From positions 682,001 through 746,000 of the forward strand of contig NZ_CP160403.1 in assembly GCF_040782645.1 (NCBI RefSeq): a stretch of DNA of 64,000 nucleotides, given 5' to 3'. The translations under genes and the position numbers were made by a program. The notes under the pieces were generated by a model that was not told the DNA's origin, did not search any database, and saw nothing but the letters and a program-made list of their open reading frames with translations. This document shows positions 1 to 8,633 of the stretch, piece by piece. This DNA comes from Streptomyces sp. HUAS ZL42. Its GTDB lineage: Bacteria > Actinomycetota > Actinomycetes > Streptomycetales > Streptomycetaceae. Positions within the stretch are counted from its first letter, which is position 1. Each line of letters begins with the position of its first letter.

Positions 1-875
1 CCGATGCCCCAGGAGTGGTGGTAGCCGCGCTCGCGCAGGTACGCGCCGCCGGCGGCCAGCGCGTCGAGATCGGCGACCTGGTAGGCGGAGTGGACATAGC
101 CGGTGTCGGGGCCCAGGTGCATGGCCAGGGTGTGGTGGTCGGCGGGTTCGCTGCCGCGGTCGCAGCGGATGAAGGCCATGGTGGGGCCGCGGTCGCGCTG
201 GCCGTCCAGGTAGAGGAAATCGCTGACGATCAGGCCGAGGTGCTGCAGGTACCAGTCCAGGGCGCGCCGGAAGACCCGGGTGGAGAGCACCACGTGGCCC
301 AGGCGCTGCACCTGGGAGGGTGTGCGGGGCGGGCGCTGGGTGGCGTTGATGCGGGCGGCTGAGGCGGTGGTGCCGGTGTTGAGGACCAGGGGCTGCTGCA
401 GTGGTCGCGCGGGCTGCTCGGTGACGCCGTGTACGACGCGGACCGGGACGCCGGAGGGATCGAGCAGGTCCACGACGCAGCCTTGGCCGTACTCGGTCAG
501 GGGGCGGACCTGGTGGCCGGTGGCGCGGGCCAACCGGTCGAGGTCGGCGGCGTCGGCGGCCTGGAAGGCGGGGCCGATGAACCGGGAGGCGGGGCCGCGG
601 CGGATCACCAGGCAGTGCGGTCCGGCCAGGGCGCCGCGTAGATAGAGGGTGTCATCGGTACGGGCGGCGGTGGTGAACCCGAAGTCGCGGGCGAAGGTTT
701 CGGCCCGGTCCAGGTCGGGCTTGGTGAACTCCAGCCAGGCCAGGTCGACCACTTTGATGACGGGCTGGGCGGCGCGGCCGGGGTGCTCTCCTCGCAGGGC
801 GCCCTGCTCGCTGTGCAGTCCCTGATGAGCGTCGGCGGTGGGGACCGGGGTGGGGGTGGGTGTCGGGTCGTTCAT
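1..875 (-). CDS. VOC-family extradiol (catechol-type) dioxygenase, 3' end cut by window edge
   Basis: The minus-strand frame opens with ATG at 873-875 (MNDPTPTPTPVP) after an AAGGA-like site and runs off the left edge, so only the first ~291 residues are visible. After a Pro/Thr-rich leader there are two glyoxalase-like (VOC) modules, the first starting at VIKVVDLAWLEFTKPDLDRA. The second module contains LGHVVLSTRVF and the end segment HSAYQVADLD followed by RGYHHSWGIG, where extradiol dioxygenases of the 2,3-dihydroxybiphenyl type place metal-ligand histidines. It is the last visible gene of the operon that starts with the FAH gene. By family it should open a catechol ring next to a hydroxyl group. 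The exact substrate cannot be told from sequence. Confidence 0.85.
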   Translation of the reverse strand, partial: MNDPTPTPTPVPTADAHQGLHSEQGALRGEHPGRAAQPVIKVVDLAWLEFTKPDLDRAETFARDFGFTTAARTDDTLYLRGALAGPHCLVIRRGPASRFIGPAFQAADAADLDRLARATGHQVRPLTEYGQGCVVDLLDPSGVPVRVVHGVTEQPARPLQQPLVLNTGTTASAARINATQRPPRTPSQVQRLGHVVLSTRVFRRALDWYLQHLGLIVSDFLYLDGQRDRGPTMAFIRCDRGSEPADHHTLAMHLGPDTGYVHSAYQVADLDALAAGGAYLRERGYHHSWGI

Positions 876-1020
876 GGGGGTCCTTCCTGTGGCCTCCACG
901 GTCTGCCGCGAGGGTGGGCGCAGGTGCCGCGGTGCCCCGGAGGCGAGGGTGAAAGTGGGGCCCGGCCCGCCGACTGCGGCGGTGATCGGCAGGCCGGGTG
1001 GCACGGCAGGTGAGCGGTTC

Positions 1021-2787
1021 CTACCGTGCGAGGAGGGAGTCCAGTGCCGTGCTGAGTTCGGCGACCGGGTCGGTGACCGCGCCGTGGGCGCGCCAGCCGA
1101 TGAAGCGGTCCGGGCGCACGAGGACGGCGCCTTGCGGTGTGTGGCCGCGGGCGGCGGTCCAGGTGGAGCGTGGGTCGCGGTAGTCGCCGTCGACGTGGCC
1201 GACCCGGATGGCGTCCAGCGGCAGCCCGCTCTCGGCGGCGATCTTCTCGGCGGCCTCGCACCAAGCCTGACCGTCCTCTCCGGCGATCAGCAGCAAGCGG
1301 CCGGGGCGCACCAGGTGTGCCAGGGCCGCGCGATGGCCGTCGAGGTCCTCCAGCCAGGCGTGGGGCAGCGGGTGTCCGGGGCGGGCGGCGGGCTGGTAGA
1401 TGCGGACGGGGTCGGGGTTATCGGGTGCGGGAGTGCCGTCGGGGACGACGGCTGCGGAGTCGTAGGTGTAGCCGAACTCAACGCCCAGTTCGTTGAACTC
1501 CATGGACTGGGCGGCCACCGCGGCCAGGAAGGTGCGGCGGAAGTCGACGTCGGCGGGGTCCTCGCTCCACAGGCGGCGGGCCTGGCGCCAGTTCTCCTCC
1601 TCGCCGGCTTCGGCACCGCCGCCGAAGAGGGCGTTGATGGCGATGTGGTTCATGGCGTTCTCCAGCGAGCGCTGGACGTTGGTGGCGTCCGCCGGGCGCC
1701 GCTCGGCCTCGTAGGTGTCGAGCAGGGCGTCGCCGGCATGGCCGTTCAGGACGGCGGCGAGTTTCCAGGCGAGGTTCTGGACGTCGTGCATGGCGGAGGT
1801 CAGGCCGAGGCCGCCGGTGGGCGGGTGGCGGTGGGCGGCGTCGCCGGCGATCAGGACGCGGCCGGTGCGGAAGCGGTCGGCGACCACGCCTTCCAGACTC
1901 CAGCGGGAGATCATGTGGACCGTCACATCTTCTTCGTTCAGGCCCAGCCCGGTGCGCAGGTCGGCCAGGACCGACTCGTCGTCCAGCGCGCGGCCGTCAT
2001 CGGGCCCGTAGTTGAGGTGGAAGACCCACTCCTCGGACTCGGGCCCCCAGTGGTCGGGGCCCATGGGGACGAGAACACCGGGGATGCCGAGGTCGGGCAG
2101 CCACAGCCAGCGGATCAGCACCTCCGGGTCGCGCGCCCAGCGGGACAGGTCGGCGGAGATGTGGAAGGAGACCACGCGGGCGAGGTCGCGCACGCCCTCC
2201 TGCACGATGCCCAGGGCGGGCCCGACGGTACGGCCGCCGTCGCAGCCCAGCAGGTACCGGGCCCGCACCCGGTAGGTCTCGCCACTGTCGCGGTCGGTGA
2301 TGATGGCGGTGACGCCCTCGCCGTCCTGGGCGAGTCCGGTCAGCTCGTGATGGAAGCGGACTTTGCCGGGCGAGAGTTCCTCGGCGCGGGCGCGCAGGAC
2401 CGGCTCCAGGCGGATCTGGGGCAGGTTGGCCTGCCGCTCGGGGCTGGCCGCGAGCCACTCCGGAGAGTTCCCGCCCGCGCCCCAAGCCTCCATCAGGGCC
2501 ACCCTGCGGCCGTAGTCCTCATGGTCGCCGGCCAGACCGACGTACCAGGCGGTGTGGGACATCTGCTCGGCCGGGGTGGAAGCGGCGTAGATGGTGTCGG
2601 CCGCCCCGGCATCACGCATGACCTCCATGGCGCGCTGGTTCAGGACATGGGCCTTGGGCAGGACGGAGGTGCTGGGCCAGGCGGTGACCAGCAGGGACTC
2701 GATGCCCATGCGGCTGAGCAGCATGGAGGCGGTGAGCCCCGCACCGCCTCCGCCGACGATGAGGACGGGAACATCGATGTCGTTCAT
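1021..2787 (-). CDS. FAD-dependent aromatic hydroxylase (PheA/TfdB-like monooxygenase)
   Basis: 588 residues. The N-terminal Rossmann motif VLIVGGGGAGLTA (about residues 6-18) binds FAD. The second FAD motif, GDAAHRHPPTGGLGL, lies near residue 312. The C-terminal ~130 residues match the thioredoxin-like tail of phenol hydroxylase/TfdB-type enzymes, ending RPDRFIGWRAHGAV. Start: an upstream in-frame GTG exists at 2808, but the ATG at 2787 has GGAG five bases ahead and is preferred. The family hydroxylates phenolic rings using NAD(P)H and O2, which here would feed the ring-cleaving VOC dioxygenase 146 bp downstream. Substrate unknown. Confidence 0.88.
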   Translation of the reverse strand: MNDIDVPVLIVGGGGAGLTASMLLSRMGIESLLVTAWPSTSVLPKAHVLNQRAMEVMRDAGAADTIYAASTPAEQMSHTAWYVGLAGDHEDYGRRVALMEAWGAGGNSPEWLAASPERQANLPQIRLEPVLRARAEELSPGKVRFHHELTGLAQDGEGVTAIITDRDSGETYRVRARYLLGCDGGRTVGPALGIVQEGVRDLARVVSFHISADLSRWARDPEVLIRWLWLPDLGIPGVLVPMGPDHWGPESEEWVFHLNYGPDDGRALDDESVLADLRTGLGLNEEDVTVHMISRWSLEGVVADRFRTGRVLIAGDAAHRHPPTGGLGLTSAMHDVQNLAWKLAAVLNGHAGDALLDTYEAERRPADATNVQRSLENAMNHIAINALFGGGAEAGEEENWRQARRLWSEDPADVDFRRTFLAAVAAQSMEFNELGVEFGYTYDSAAVVPDGTPAPDNPDPVRIYQPAARPGHPLPHAWLEDLDGHRAALAHLVRPGRLLLIAGEDGQAWCEAAEKIAAESGLPLDAIRVGHVDGDYRDPRSTWTAARGHTPQGAVLVRPDRFIGWRAHGAVTDPVAELSTALDSLLAR

Positions 2788-3014
2788 GGGTACTCCATGG
2801 GATGTCACGGCTCGGTGCCATGGGGTGGGGACGGGTCAGGAGAGGCAGGGGAAAAGGGCCAAGGGCGTTTCCCCGGTCGCCGGAAACAGCGGTGTCGATT
2901 CAGAGGCGCACAGCACCTCGGCAGCCAAGGCGGTGAAGATGCGGCGGGCGCCGTACAACCGTAAGAAGGAAGGCGGCCTGCGGCGGTCGCCCTGAGCGCG
3001 GATGCTGCGCTACG

Positions 3015-3074
3015 TCAGCCATGGCGTGGAGGCACAGGGCGCGGCAGATGCTGGCGGACGTCGATGCGGCTCAT
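3015..3074 (-). CDS. 19-codon small ORF with strong ribosome binding site
   Basis: Translation is MSRIDVRQHLPRPVPPRHG. The start ATG (3074) is preceded by GAGGAG at ideal spacing, far better than chance for this AT-poor spacer. It lies in the 470-bp gap between the DoxX gene and the hydroxylase gene, on the same strand, 228 bp before the hydroxylase start. It could be a translated leader peptide or a small protein. It does not carry the Cys-rich RRHVDL pattern of actinobacterial cysteine leader peptides. Nothing else recognisable was seen in 2788-3259. Confidence 0.4.
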   Translation of the reverse strand: MSRIDVRQHLPRPVPPRHG

Positions 3075-3259
3075 CGTGATGCTCCTCGGGTCCCGGCGGC
3101 GGCGCTGCCAAGCGGGTCTGGCGAAGTCCGCTGCGATTTCGGCAGCACCCTGAAGGGGCGTCGGGCTGTGTCGATATGCGGCTCCGCCGCGTGGGCGCGA
3201 CCAGCCACGACGGCGCCGCGGACGGCTGACGGCCCATCGCGGTACTTCCAGCGGGGCGC

Positions 3260-3613
3260 TCAGCCGCCGCCGGCCAGCACGACGAGATGGGCCCCGGCCA
3301 GGACACCCACGACGACGGCCGGCAGGCAGCGAGCCGCCGGGTCACCGCTGCGTAGATGGACGACGACGGCTCCGGCCATGAGAAGGATCAAGCCGACCGA
3401 CGCGGCGGCACCGAGCGCGGTGATCCGCAGGCCGAGCAGCAGACCGGCCGCTGCCGCCACCTCCAGAGCACCCAGCAGGCGGTAGTGGGTGGTGGTCATG
3501 CCGACGTGGGCCGCGGCCTGGCGCATCGCGGGGACTGCCGCGAGCTTGGCCGACCCGAGCAGGAGGAAGATCCCGGCGAGGAGGACGACGAGGACGATGG
3601 CGGTGGTGCTCAT
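3260..3613 (-). CDS. DoxX-family membrane protein
   Basis: 117 residues from ATG at 3613 (MSTTAIVLVVLLAGIFLLLG). Four hydrophobic segments fill the protein (about residues 4-22, 45-62, 67-88 and 97-114). The DoxX signature appears as LLGSAKLAAVPAM in the first helix loop, with LLGALEVAAAAGLL in the second. The start overlaps the acyl-CoA ligase stop as ATGA, so the two are probably translationally coupled. Longer upstream starts lie inside the ligase gene and are rejected. DoxX-like proteins are often redox-linked membrane subunits; the role in this aromatic operon is unknown. Confidence 0.8.
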   Translation of the reverse strand: MSTTAIVLVVLLAGIFLLLGSAKLAAVPAMRQAAAHVGMTTTHYRLLGALEVAAAAGLLLGLRITALGAAASVGLILLMAGAVVVHLRSGDPAARCLPAVVVGVLAGAHLVVLAGGG

Positions 3614-5547
3614 GGGGTTTCTCTCTCTGGTGGCTTGCTGGGGGCGTACTGCCAGTGCAGGACGTACCGGTCCAGTGCTGCGGTGACCCTGCGTCGCACC
3701 GCCTCGTCGGCAAGGGCGGGTACCGTGACGCGGACACCGCCGTCGTGCGGCCGGCACAGGATGCGTTCCGGGTCGCAGTCCGCGCCCTGGGCGGCCAGTT
3801 CGGCGTGGACCGCGCGGCGGGTGGCGTCCAGGCGAAGGCCGAGCTTGTAGGGCTTGCCGACGGCGGTGAGCGGGATGGCGTCGATCACGAGCACCTCGCG
3901 CGGGGCGGCGGCGCGCTCGGGGACCCGTTCGGTGGCCCAGGTGAGCAGCTCGGCGGGATCGGCTTCGGCACCGGGGGCGAGGGTGACGTAGGCGACGGGC
4001 ACCTCACCGGCGTGCGGGTCGGGACGGCCGACCGCCGCGGCGGCGGTGACCTCGGGGTGGTCGAGGAGGGCGTCCTCGATCGCGGCGGGGTCGATGTTGT
4101 GGCCCCCGCGGATGATCAGGTCCTTGGCCCGGCCGGCGAGATGGATGAAGCCGTCGGCCTCGATGCGGGCCAGGTCGCCCGTGTCCAGCCAGCCGTCGCG
4201 GACCTTCCCGGTGGTTTCCAGGCGCGGCCCTCTGTCGGTGTGCTCGGCGACGTACCCGGCGAAGACCACCGGCCCACTGACGGCCAGCACCCCGGTGGCG
4301 CCCGGCGGCAGGTCGTGCCACTCGCCGGTGTCCGGGTCGATTCGCACCGTCTTGACCTGCTGGTAGGGCAGGCGCCGCCCGACACTACCGGGCCTGGTGT
4401 GACCGGGCAGGCCGAGAGCGGAGGCGCAGGTCGCCTCGGTCAGGCCGTAGCCCTCGCACAGCGGGATGCCGGTGTGCTCCTCGAAGGACTCCCGTACGGC
4501 GGGCGGCAGCGGCGAGGCGCCGACGGCGGCGAACCGCATGCTGGAGATGTCCGCGTCGACGGGGACATGGGCGAGGACGGAGTACACGGTGGGCACGCCG
4601 GACATGGTCGCGATGCGGTAGTGCTCCACCAGCTTCCAGAACACCGGATACAGCTCGGGATCGCGGTAGCCCAGCGGCCCGGCCCACACCACTCCCCGGC
4701 CGCGCAGCAGCGGGCCGAGCAGGGTGACGATCAGGGCGTTGACGTGGAACAACGGCAGCGCCGCGAACATCACCGCGTCCTCGTCGAGAGGAACGCTCGC
4801 GGCCACCATCCAGGCGTCGACGACCTCGTTGGCGTGCGTGTGCGCGGCGAGCTTGGGAGTGCCGGTGGTGCCGCCGGTGTGGAAGTAGGCGGCCAGGTCG
4901 TCGGCGGCAGGGGGCTCGATGTCCACCAGCCGGTTGGCGGGATGGGACGCGGCCAGCTCCGTGAGGTAGCCGACCCGTACGCCCTCGATGGGTTCCAGAG
5001 CGGGGGCAGGGCCGTCGGCCAGGGTCGGGGCCAGGGCCAGCAGTGCGTCCAGCCGCAGGGCCGCGGCGACCTTTCGGGCCGTGGCCCAGACCTGCGTATC
5101 CAGCTGCGGGCCGGCGGCGATGAGTACCCGCGCGCCGCCGCGCCGCAGCAACTGCTCGACGTGCTCGGACGCCAGGCCCGGGTTGACCGGGGCGGCGATG
5201 CCCGCAGCCTGCGCGGCCAGCAGGGCGGCGGGCAGCTCTGCGGTGTTCGGGGCGAGCAGGCCCACGGCGGCGCGGCGGGTGACGCCGAGCGAGCGCAGCA
5301 GGTTGGCCGTGCGGTGCACCTGGTCGCGCAGCTGCGCGAAGGTGGCGGTGTCAGGGCGCAGGAAGCGCGCGGCATCGGGCAGCACCGTCAGGGCCGGGCG
5401 GTCGGGCCACAGGCGGGCGGCGCGGAGCACGGTGTCGTAGGTGGTGGCGGGCAGGCCGCGCTCATGCAGCGGGACAGCCTCGATCGCGGACAGGTCCGCG
5501 ATGCTGTCGGGGGCGGGCCACAGCAGGTCGGTGGGTGTGAGTGTCAC
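3610..5547 (-). CDS. AMP-binding acyl-CoA synthetase (FadD-like)
   Basis: 645 residues of the ANL adenylating family. The P-loop-like HTGGTTGTPK is near residue 220, YGLTEAT near 365, the hinge WLDTGDLARIEADGF near 455, GRAKDLIIRGGHNIDP near 475, and the catalytic lysine in LTAVGKPYK near 565. It should form an acyl- or aryl-CoA thioester through an acyl-AMP. The tail of about 60 residues beyond the catalytic lysine is somewhat long for the family. It is coupled by a 4-bp overlap to the DoxX gene and follows the FAH gene after two hairpins. In this setting it probably activates an aromatic acid or a ring-cleavage product, which is inference. Confidence 0.88.
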   Translation of the reverse strand: MTLTPTDLLWPAPDSIADLSAIEAVPLHERGLPATTYDTVLRAARLWPDRPALTVLPDAARFLRPDTATFAQLRDQVHRTANLLRSLGVTRRAAVGLLAPNTAELPAALLAAQAAGIAAPVNPGLASEHVEQLLRRGGARVLIAAGPQLDTQVWATARKVAAALRLDALLALAPTLADGPAPALEPIEGVRVGYLTELAASHPANRLVDIEPPAADDLAAYFHTGGTTGTPKLAAHTHANEVVDAWMVAASVPLDEDAVMFAALPLFHVNALIVTLLGPLLRGRGVVWAGPLGYRDPELYPVFWKLVEHYRIATMSGVPTVYSVLAHVPVDADISSMRFAAVGASPLPPAVRESFEEHTGIPLCEGYGLTEATCASALGLPGHTRPGSVGRRLPYQQVKTVRIDPDTGEWHDLPPGATGVLAVSGPVVFAGYVAEHTDRGPRLETTGKVRDGWLDTGDLARIEADGFIHLAGRAKDLIIRGGHNIDPAAIEDALLDHPEVTAAAAVGRPDPHAGEVPVAYVTLAPGAEADPAELLTWATERVPERAAAPREVLVIDAIPLTAVGKPYKLGLRLDATRRAVHAELAAQGADCDPERILCRPHDGGVRVTVPALADEAVRRRVTAALDRYVLHWQYAPSKPPERETP

Positions 5548-5584
5548 CGGTGCGCCTTTGCAGGGTGAGGGATGGGGGCAAGGG

Positions 5585-5639
5585 GCCGGCCCGGTACGGG
5601 GATGCCGGGCCGGCCGCTCCCGGGCGGGGGTCCCGGGAG
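5585..5639. promoter_or_regulatory. Two intercistronic GC hairpins between FAH and ligase genes
   Basis: The first inverted repeat has arms GCCGGCCCGG and CCGGGCCGGC around a 10-base loop (5585-5614). The second has arms CTCCCGGG and CCCGGGAG around 7 bases (5617-5639). Both fill the 95-bp spacer of a minus-strand operon. They could cause partial termination or protect mRNA. There is no U-tract, so a simple terminator is not proven. Confidence 0.5.
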
Positions 5640-5642
5640 TCT

Positions 5643-6596
5643 TCAGCGGGCGCGCACCACCGTGCGCTGCTCGCCGAGATCGAGTACGCCGTCATCGGTC
5701 GCTATACCGGCCGTGACGACGTCGCCGTCCTTGAGGTAGTCGGGGTTCGCCTGCTGACGGGCGAAGAACTTCTGCCAGCGCTTGTGCGGGGGCAGCAGGG
5801 CGGCGAGTGTGGCCAGGAGCTTGCCCGGGGATTTCAGGGCGGTGCCGCCGGGCGTTCCGGTAAGCAGCACGTCACCGGGCTGCAGGGTCTGGAAGCGGGC
5901 CAGCAGGCTGAGGGCGCGGGCGGGCCGGACGATCATGTCCGTGGTGGTGCGGTCCTGCCGGGTGGCCCCGTTGACCTTCAGCGTGAGCCGCAGCTCCGGC
6001 AGGCGGGCCAGATCGTCGGCGTCCACCAGGAGCAGCCGGGGGCCGAGCGGGGTGAAGGTCGGGTACGACTTGGACTCGTAGAACTGGGTCTTGGGCAGTT
6101 GCAGGTCGCGGGCGCTGACGTCGTTGGCGACGACCAGCGCGGCGACGTGCTCCGCCAGGGTGGAGTCGGTGACCTCGGCGCCGACCGGCAGATCGGCGCC
6201 CATCACCAGCCCGAGCTCCACCTCGTAGTCCAGGAAACGCACGTGCTGCGGCCGCACGATGTCCTGGTACGGGCCGCTGACGGACCCGGACGCCTTGCGG
6301 AAGAACGCCGGCGGAACGGTGTCCGGGTCGAATCCCGAGTCCACAGCGTGGGAACGGTAGTTGACCATCTGCGCCACCACCCGGCACGGGGTGGTGACGG
6401 GCGACAGCAGCTCCGCTTCTCCAGCGGAAAGCCCGGCGTCGGGGTCAGCCGCAGCGCGGGCGGCCGCCTGCTGCACGGCGGAACGGTCGGCAAGCAGGCC
6501 GGCGGTGGTGTCCGCGTCGGTTTCGACGCGGTGCAGCCGTCCTGTGCCGCTCTCCACCCACCAGCCGTCTGTGGTGCGGACGACCTGGATACTCAT
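5643..6596 (-). CDS. Fumarylacetoacetate hydrolase-family protein
   Basis: 317 residues from ATG at 6596, chosen over a longer frame because AGGAG lies just upstream. The C-terminal FAH fold shows the divalent-metal motif in LDYEVELGLVMG (two Glu) and the Asp of VANDVSARDLQ, plus the late LLTGTPGGTAL loop. Family members hydrolyse C-C bonds of beta-diketo acids or hydrate/decarboxylate meta-cleavage products such as 2-oxo-hept-diene-dioates. It is the first gene of the operon under the TetR-type operators, and so an expected step after extradiol cleavage. Confidence 0.88.
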   Translation of the reverse strand: MSIQVVRTTDGWWVESGTGRLHRVETDADTTAGLLADRSAVQQAAARAAADPDAGLSAGEAELLSPVTTPCRVVAQMVNYRSHAVDSGFDPDTVPPAFFRKASGSVSGPYQDIVRPQHVRFLDYEVELGLVMGADLPVGAEVTDSTLAEHVAALVVANDVSARDLQLPKTQFYESKSYPTFTPLGPRLLLVDADDLARLPELRLTLKVNGATRQDRTTTDMIVRPARALSLLARFQTLQPGDVLLTGTPGGTALKSPGKLLATLAALLPPHKRWQKFFARQQANPDYLKDGDVVTAGIATDDGVLDLGEQRTVVRAR

Positions 6597-6654
6597 CGGC
6601 TCTCCTGAGTCCTGGACAGGCGCCGACCGGACCACTCCCGCGAGCAGCCCCTGT

Positions 6655-6725
6655 CAGCAGTGATGAAAGAATCAGTCCAGATGACAGCATCGTCAATAGC
6701 CGTCAGTAGTGATGGAACAATCAGT
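6655..6725. promoter_or_regulatory. Tandem TetR-type operators in the FAH/tetR divergent region
   Basis: Two 22-bp direct repeats at 6655-6676 and 6704-6725 differ at three positions. Each contains the inverted repeat TGAT-N6-ATCA (TGATGAAAGAATCA and TGATGGAACAATCA). The first overlaps a minus-strand promoter candidate (TTGACG, 17 bp, GATTCT). The second overlaps the likely -35 region of the tetR gene. The pattern fits the adjacent TetR protein repressing both itself and the catabolic operon. Confidence 0.65.
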
Positions 6726-6740
6726 TTTGATTCCGTTGGG

Positions 6741-6753
6741 TAAGATGAACAGA
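6741..6753 (+). promoter_or_regulatory. -10 element implying a leaderless tetR transcript
   Basis: TAAGAT at 6741-6746 places the expected transcription start at or beside the ATG at 6753. No Shine-Dalgarno sequence precedes that ATG. Leaderless mRNAs are common in Streptomyces. This is inferred from spacing alone. Confidence 0.4.
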
Positions 6754-7424
6754 TGAGCATCGACCGACAGGGCAAGGCCAACAGCCGAACACCCAACCGC
6801 GCGCCCAACCGCCAGGACCGGCGCAAGGCTCGTACCCGGGCCGCGCTGATCGCCGCCGCGCAGCAGTTCCTCGCCGAGCAAGGGCGGACCGACGTGAGCA
6901 TCCAGGAGATCACCGAGGCGGCGGACGTCGGCTTCGGCTCCTTCTACAACCACTTCACCAGCAAGGACGAGCTGTTCGACGCCGCTGTCGCCCTCACCCT
7001 GGAGGAACACGGCGTCCTCATGGACTCCGTCGTGGGAGACCTGAACGACCCCGCGGAGATCTTCGCCGCCAGCGTCCGCCTGACCGTCCGGCTGCAGCGC
7101 ACCCATACGCAGATCGCCAGGATCCTCGTCCGCACCGGCATGCCCTACCTGACCTGCGACAGCGGCCTGGCCCCGCGAGCGATGCGAGACCTGCAGGCCG
7201 CCGCCGACAGCGGACGTATGGACATCGACGACCCGCACACCGCCGTGGCCATGGTCGGCGGCTCCCTGCTCGGAGTGCTCCACCTGCTGGAGACCCGCCC
7301 GGACCTCGATGCCGCGCATGTTTCCGATCAACTGGCCGCCCGTCTGCTACGCATGTTCGGCATGACACGCGCCGAAGCACAGGAGATCGCCAGCCGGCCC
7401 CTGCCGTCGCTGCCCCGGACCTGA
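6753..7424 (+). CDS. TetR-family transcriptional regulator
   Basis: 223 residues. After a basic tail (residues 1-26) the TetR helix-turn-helix covers about residues 27-75, with VSIQEITEAADVGFGSFYNHFTSKDELF as the recognition region. The rest is a helical ligand-binding/dimerisation domain. It is divergent from the FAH operon, with two palindromic sites between. It most likely represses that operon and is relieved by an aromatic intermediate; the ligand is unknown. No strong ribosome site precedes the ATG, consistent with leaderless translation. Confidence 0.88.
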   Translation: MSIDRQGKANSRTPNRAPNRQDRRKARTRAALIAAAQQFLAEQGRTDVSIQEITEAADVGFGSFYNHFTSKDELFDAAVALTLEEHGVLMDSVVGDLNDPAEIFAASVRLTVRLQRTHTQIARILVRTGMPYLTCDSGLAPRAMRDLQAAADSGRMDIDDPHTAVAMVGGSLLGVLHLLETRPDLDAAHVSDQLAARLLRMFGMTRAEAQEIASRPLPSLPRT

Positions 7425-7626
7425 CATGGGCGAGAGGCGGCGATGGAGAGGGTAAGGCCGGCGCGGCCCTCCAGGGACACCGGACGATGGCTCCAGAACG
7501 GCTCGCCCAGCCCCGGGTCCGCGTGCGCTGACCAGGAGCCACCGAAACGGTCTCGGTTGTCAAGCGGCCCGCTACTGGGGCTCATGCCGATCACAGTTCG
7601 AGCTCAACATGCTGAACTTGACAGGG

Positions 7627-7713
7627 AAGCGGACCGACAGGCGGGGCTGGTAGGTGGTGACGTTGGCGACCTGGGCGGCGTGGTCACGGCCGTAGCGCCG
7701 GTAGACGTCGCCT
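7627..7713 (-). pseudogene. dnaE2: DnaE2 (error-prone polymerase III alpha) fragment
   Basis: The minus strand reads VYRRYGRDHAAQVANV then TTYQPRLSVR, closely matching the DnaE2/DnaE segment that normally reads VY..YGR..AAQVANVI.YRPRSAVRD. Only about 29 codons are left and both sides are unrelated. DnaE2 works with ImuA' and ImuB in the actinobacterial mutasome, and a broken ImuA'/ImuB remnant lies at 16573-17596. The rest of 7425-7772 shows nothing I recognise. Confidence 0.55.
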
Positions 7714-7772
7714 TACCGACTCTCCGAGTGTTCCGGTCGGCCCTGACCTGTGATGATGCGTCACGTAGGTGT

Positions 7773-8433
7773 TCATGACGAGCAAAGTCCGCCCCCTCTC
7801 ACGCCAGCTGCTCTCATGTCGCCGACGCTGGATGGGGTGTGGTCTTCATGAGACTGCCCGTTGTCCTCGAGCTCTGCGGACGGCTGCGAGGTAAGAACGG
7901 CTTGGCAGGACGACCGGGCAGGCTGGCTGAGCAGGGGGCGAAAGCGGGTGAACAGGGCGAGGAGTTCGCCTCCCCACTGTTCCGGGAAGGACGGGTCGAT
8001 GCAGGCGAGGTCGAGTTCGTCGGCGGCCGTGAGCTCGGCGATGTCGTGACGCCGTTGCGGTTCGGGGAGGCCGGCGCGACCGGTGAACCGGTCATGGACG
8101 TAGCCATCGGCGTCCGTCAGCGCTGAATAGGTGGCTTTCCGGTCGCACGAGCCGTAGAGATACACGATGGCTTCGGCCTCGGCTCCGATCACCGCCGCGA
8201 GTTCGGCACGGCGGTCCAGGGCCGGCAGCGCGGTGGGGAAGCCGTCGGTGCCGTAGTACGCGTGGCACAGGCCCGCGAGCCGGAGGGCGGGGCGGGCGCC
8301 CCACGCCGCGAGCTGCTCCTGGACACGCTGGAGGTGCGCGAGGAGACTCCCCTCCGGGACGGACGAGCTCCGCCGCACCGAGATCGCGCAGGAAGGCAAT
8401 GGCCTGAGCGGATGCGGAGGGGAAGACAGACAC
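7773..8433 (-). pseudogene. DUF6817 (HD-domain-like) protein gene with single-base frameshift
   Basis: From GTG at 8433 (with GGAG upstream) the first frame reads MSVFPSASAQAIAFLRDLG and AAELVRPGG. Continuity then switches to the next frame, SLLAHLQRVQEQLAAWGAR, LAGLCHAYYGTDGFPTALP, VIGAEAEAIVYLYGSCDRK. Together these rebuild a normal small DUF6817-type protein (HLxxV, LCHAxYGTDGF and LYGSCDR motifs). The shift is one extra base in a run of four C on the plus strand at 8349-8352. It may be a real mutation or a homopolymer error. Function unknown. Confidence 0.65.
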
Positions 8434-8578
8434 GGGCGGGCTCCTTCCGTCGCTCGGGTCGGCACCCGTCCGTGTCTTCGCCCGGAGCCCGGACCGCGCG
8501 AAGACAGGTCTGGACGGCAGCGGTCGAGCCCGGTGACGAGATCCGCGACCGCTTTTCGAGTGCCGGAAACGACAAGGC

Positions 8579-8615
8579 AAGGGCCAGTGGTGGGCGGACA
8601 CCGCCACTGGCCCTT
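8579..8615 (-). terminator. Strong hairpin terminator after the amine oxidase gene
   Basis: Arms AAGGGCCAGTGG and CCACTGGCCCTT pair perfectly around a 13-base loop, 19 bp beyond the oxidase stop codon. The 12-bp GC-rich stem with no U-tract is a common actinobacterial terminator form. Confidence 0.75.
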
Positions 8616-8633
8616 CCGATGCATCGCTGTTGG

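Noticed and set aside
838..2964. A 708-codon open frame on the plus strand
   Set aside because: It mirrors the FAD hydroxylase gene on the minus strand; composition is Gly/Ala/Val-rich, with no motifs and no ribosome site.
3655..5568. A 637-codon plus-strand frame opposite the acyl-CoA ligase
   Set aside because: Antisense shadow produced by GC-biased codons; the minus strand has all ANL motifs.
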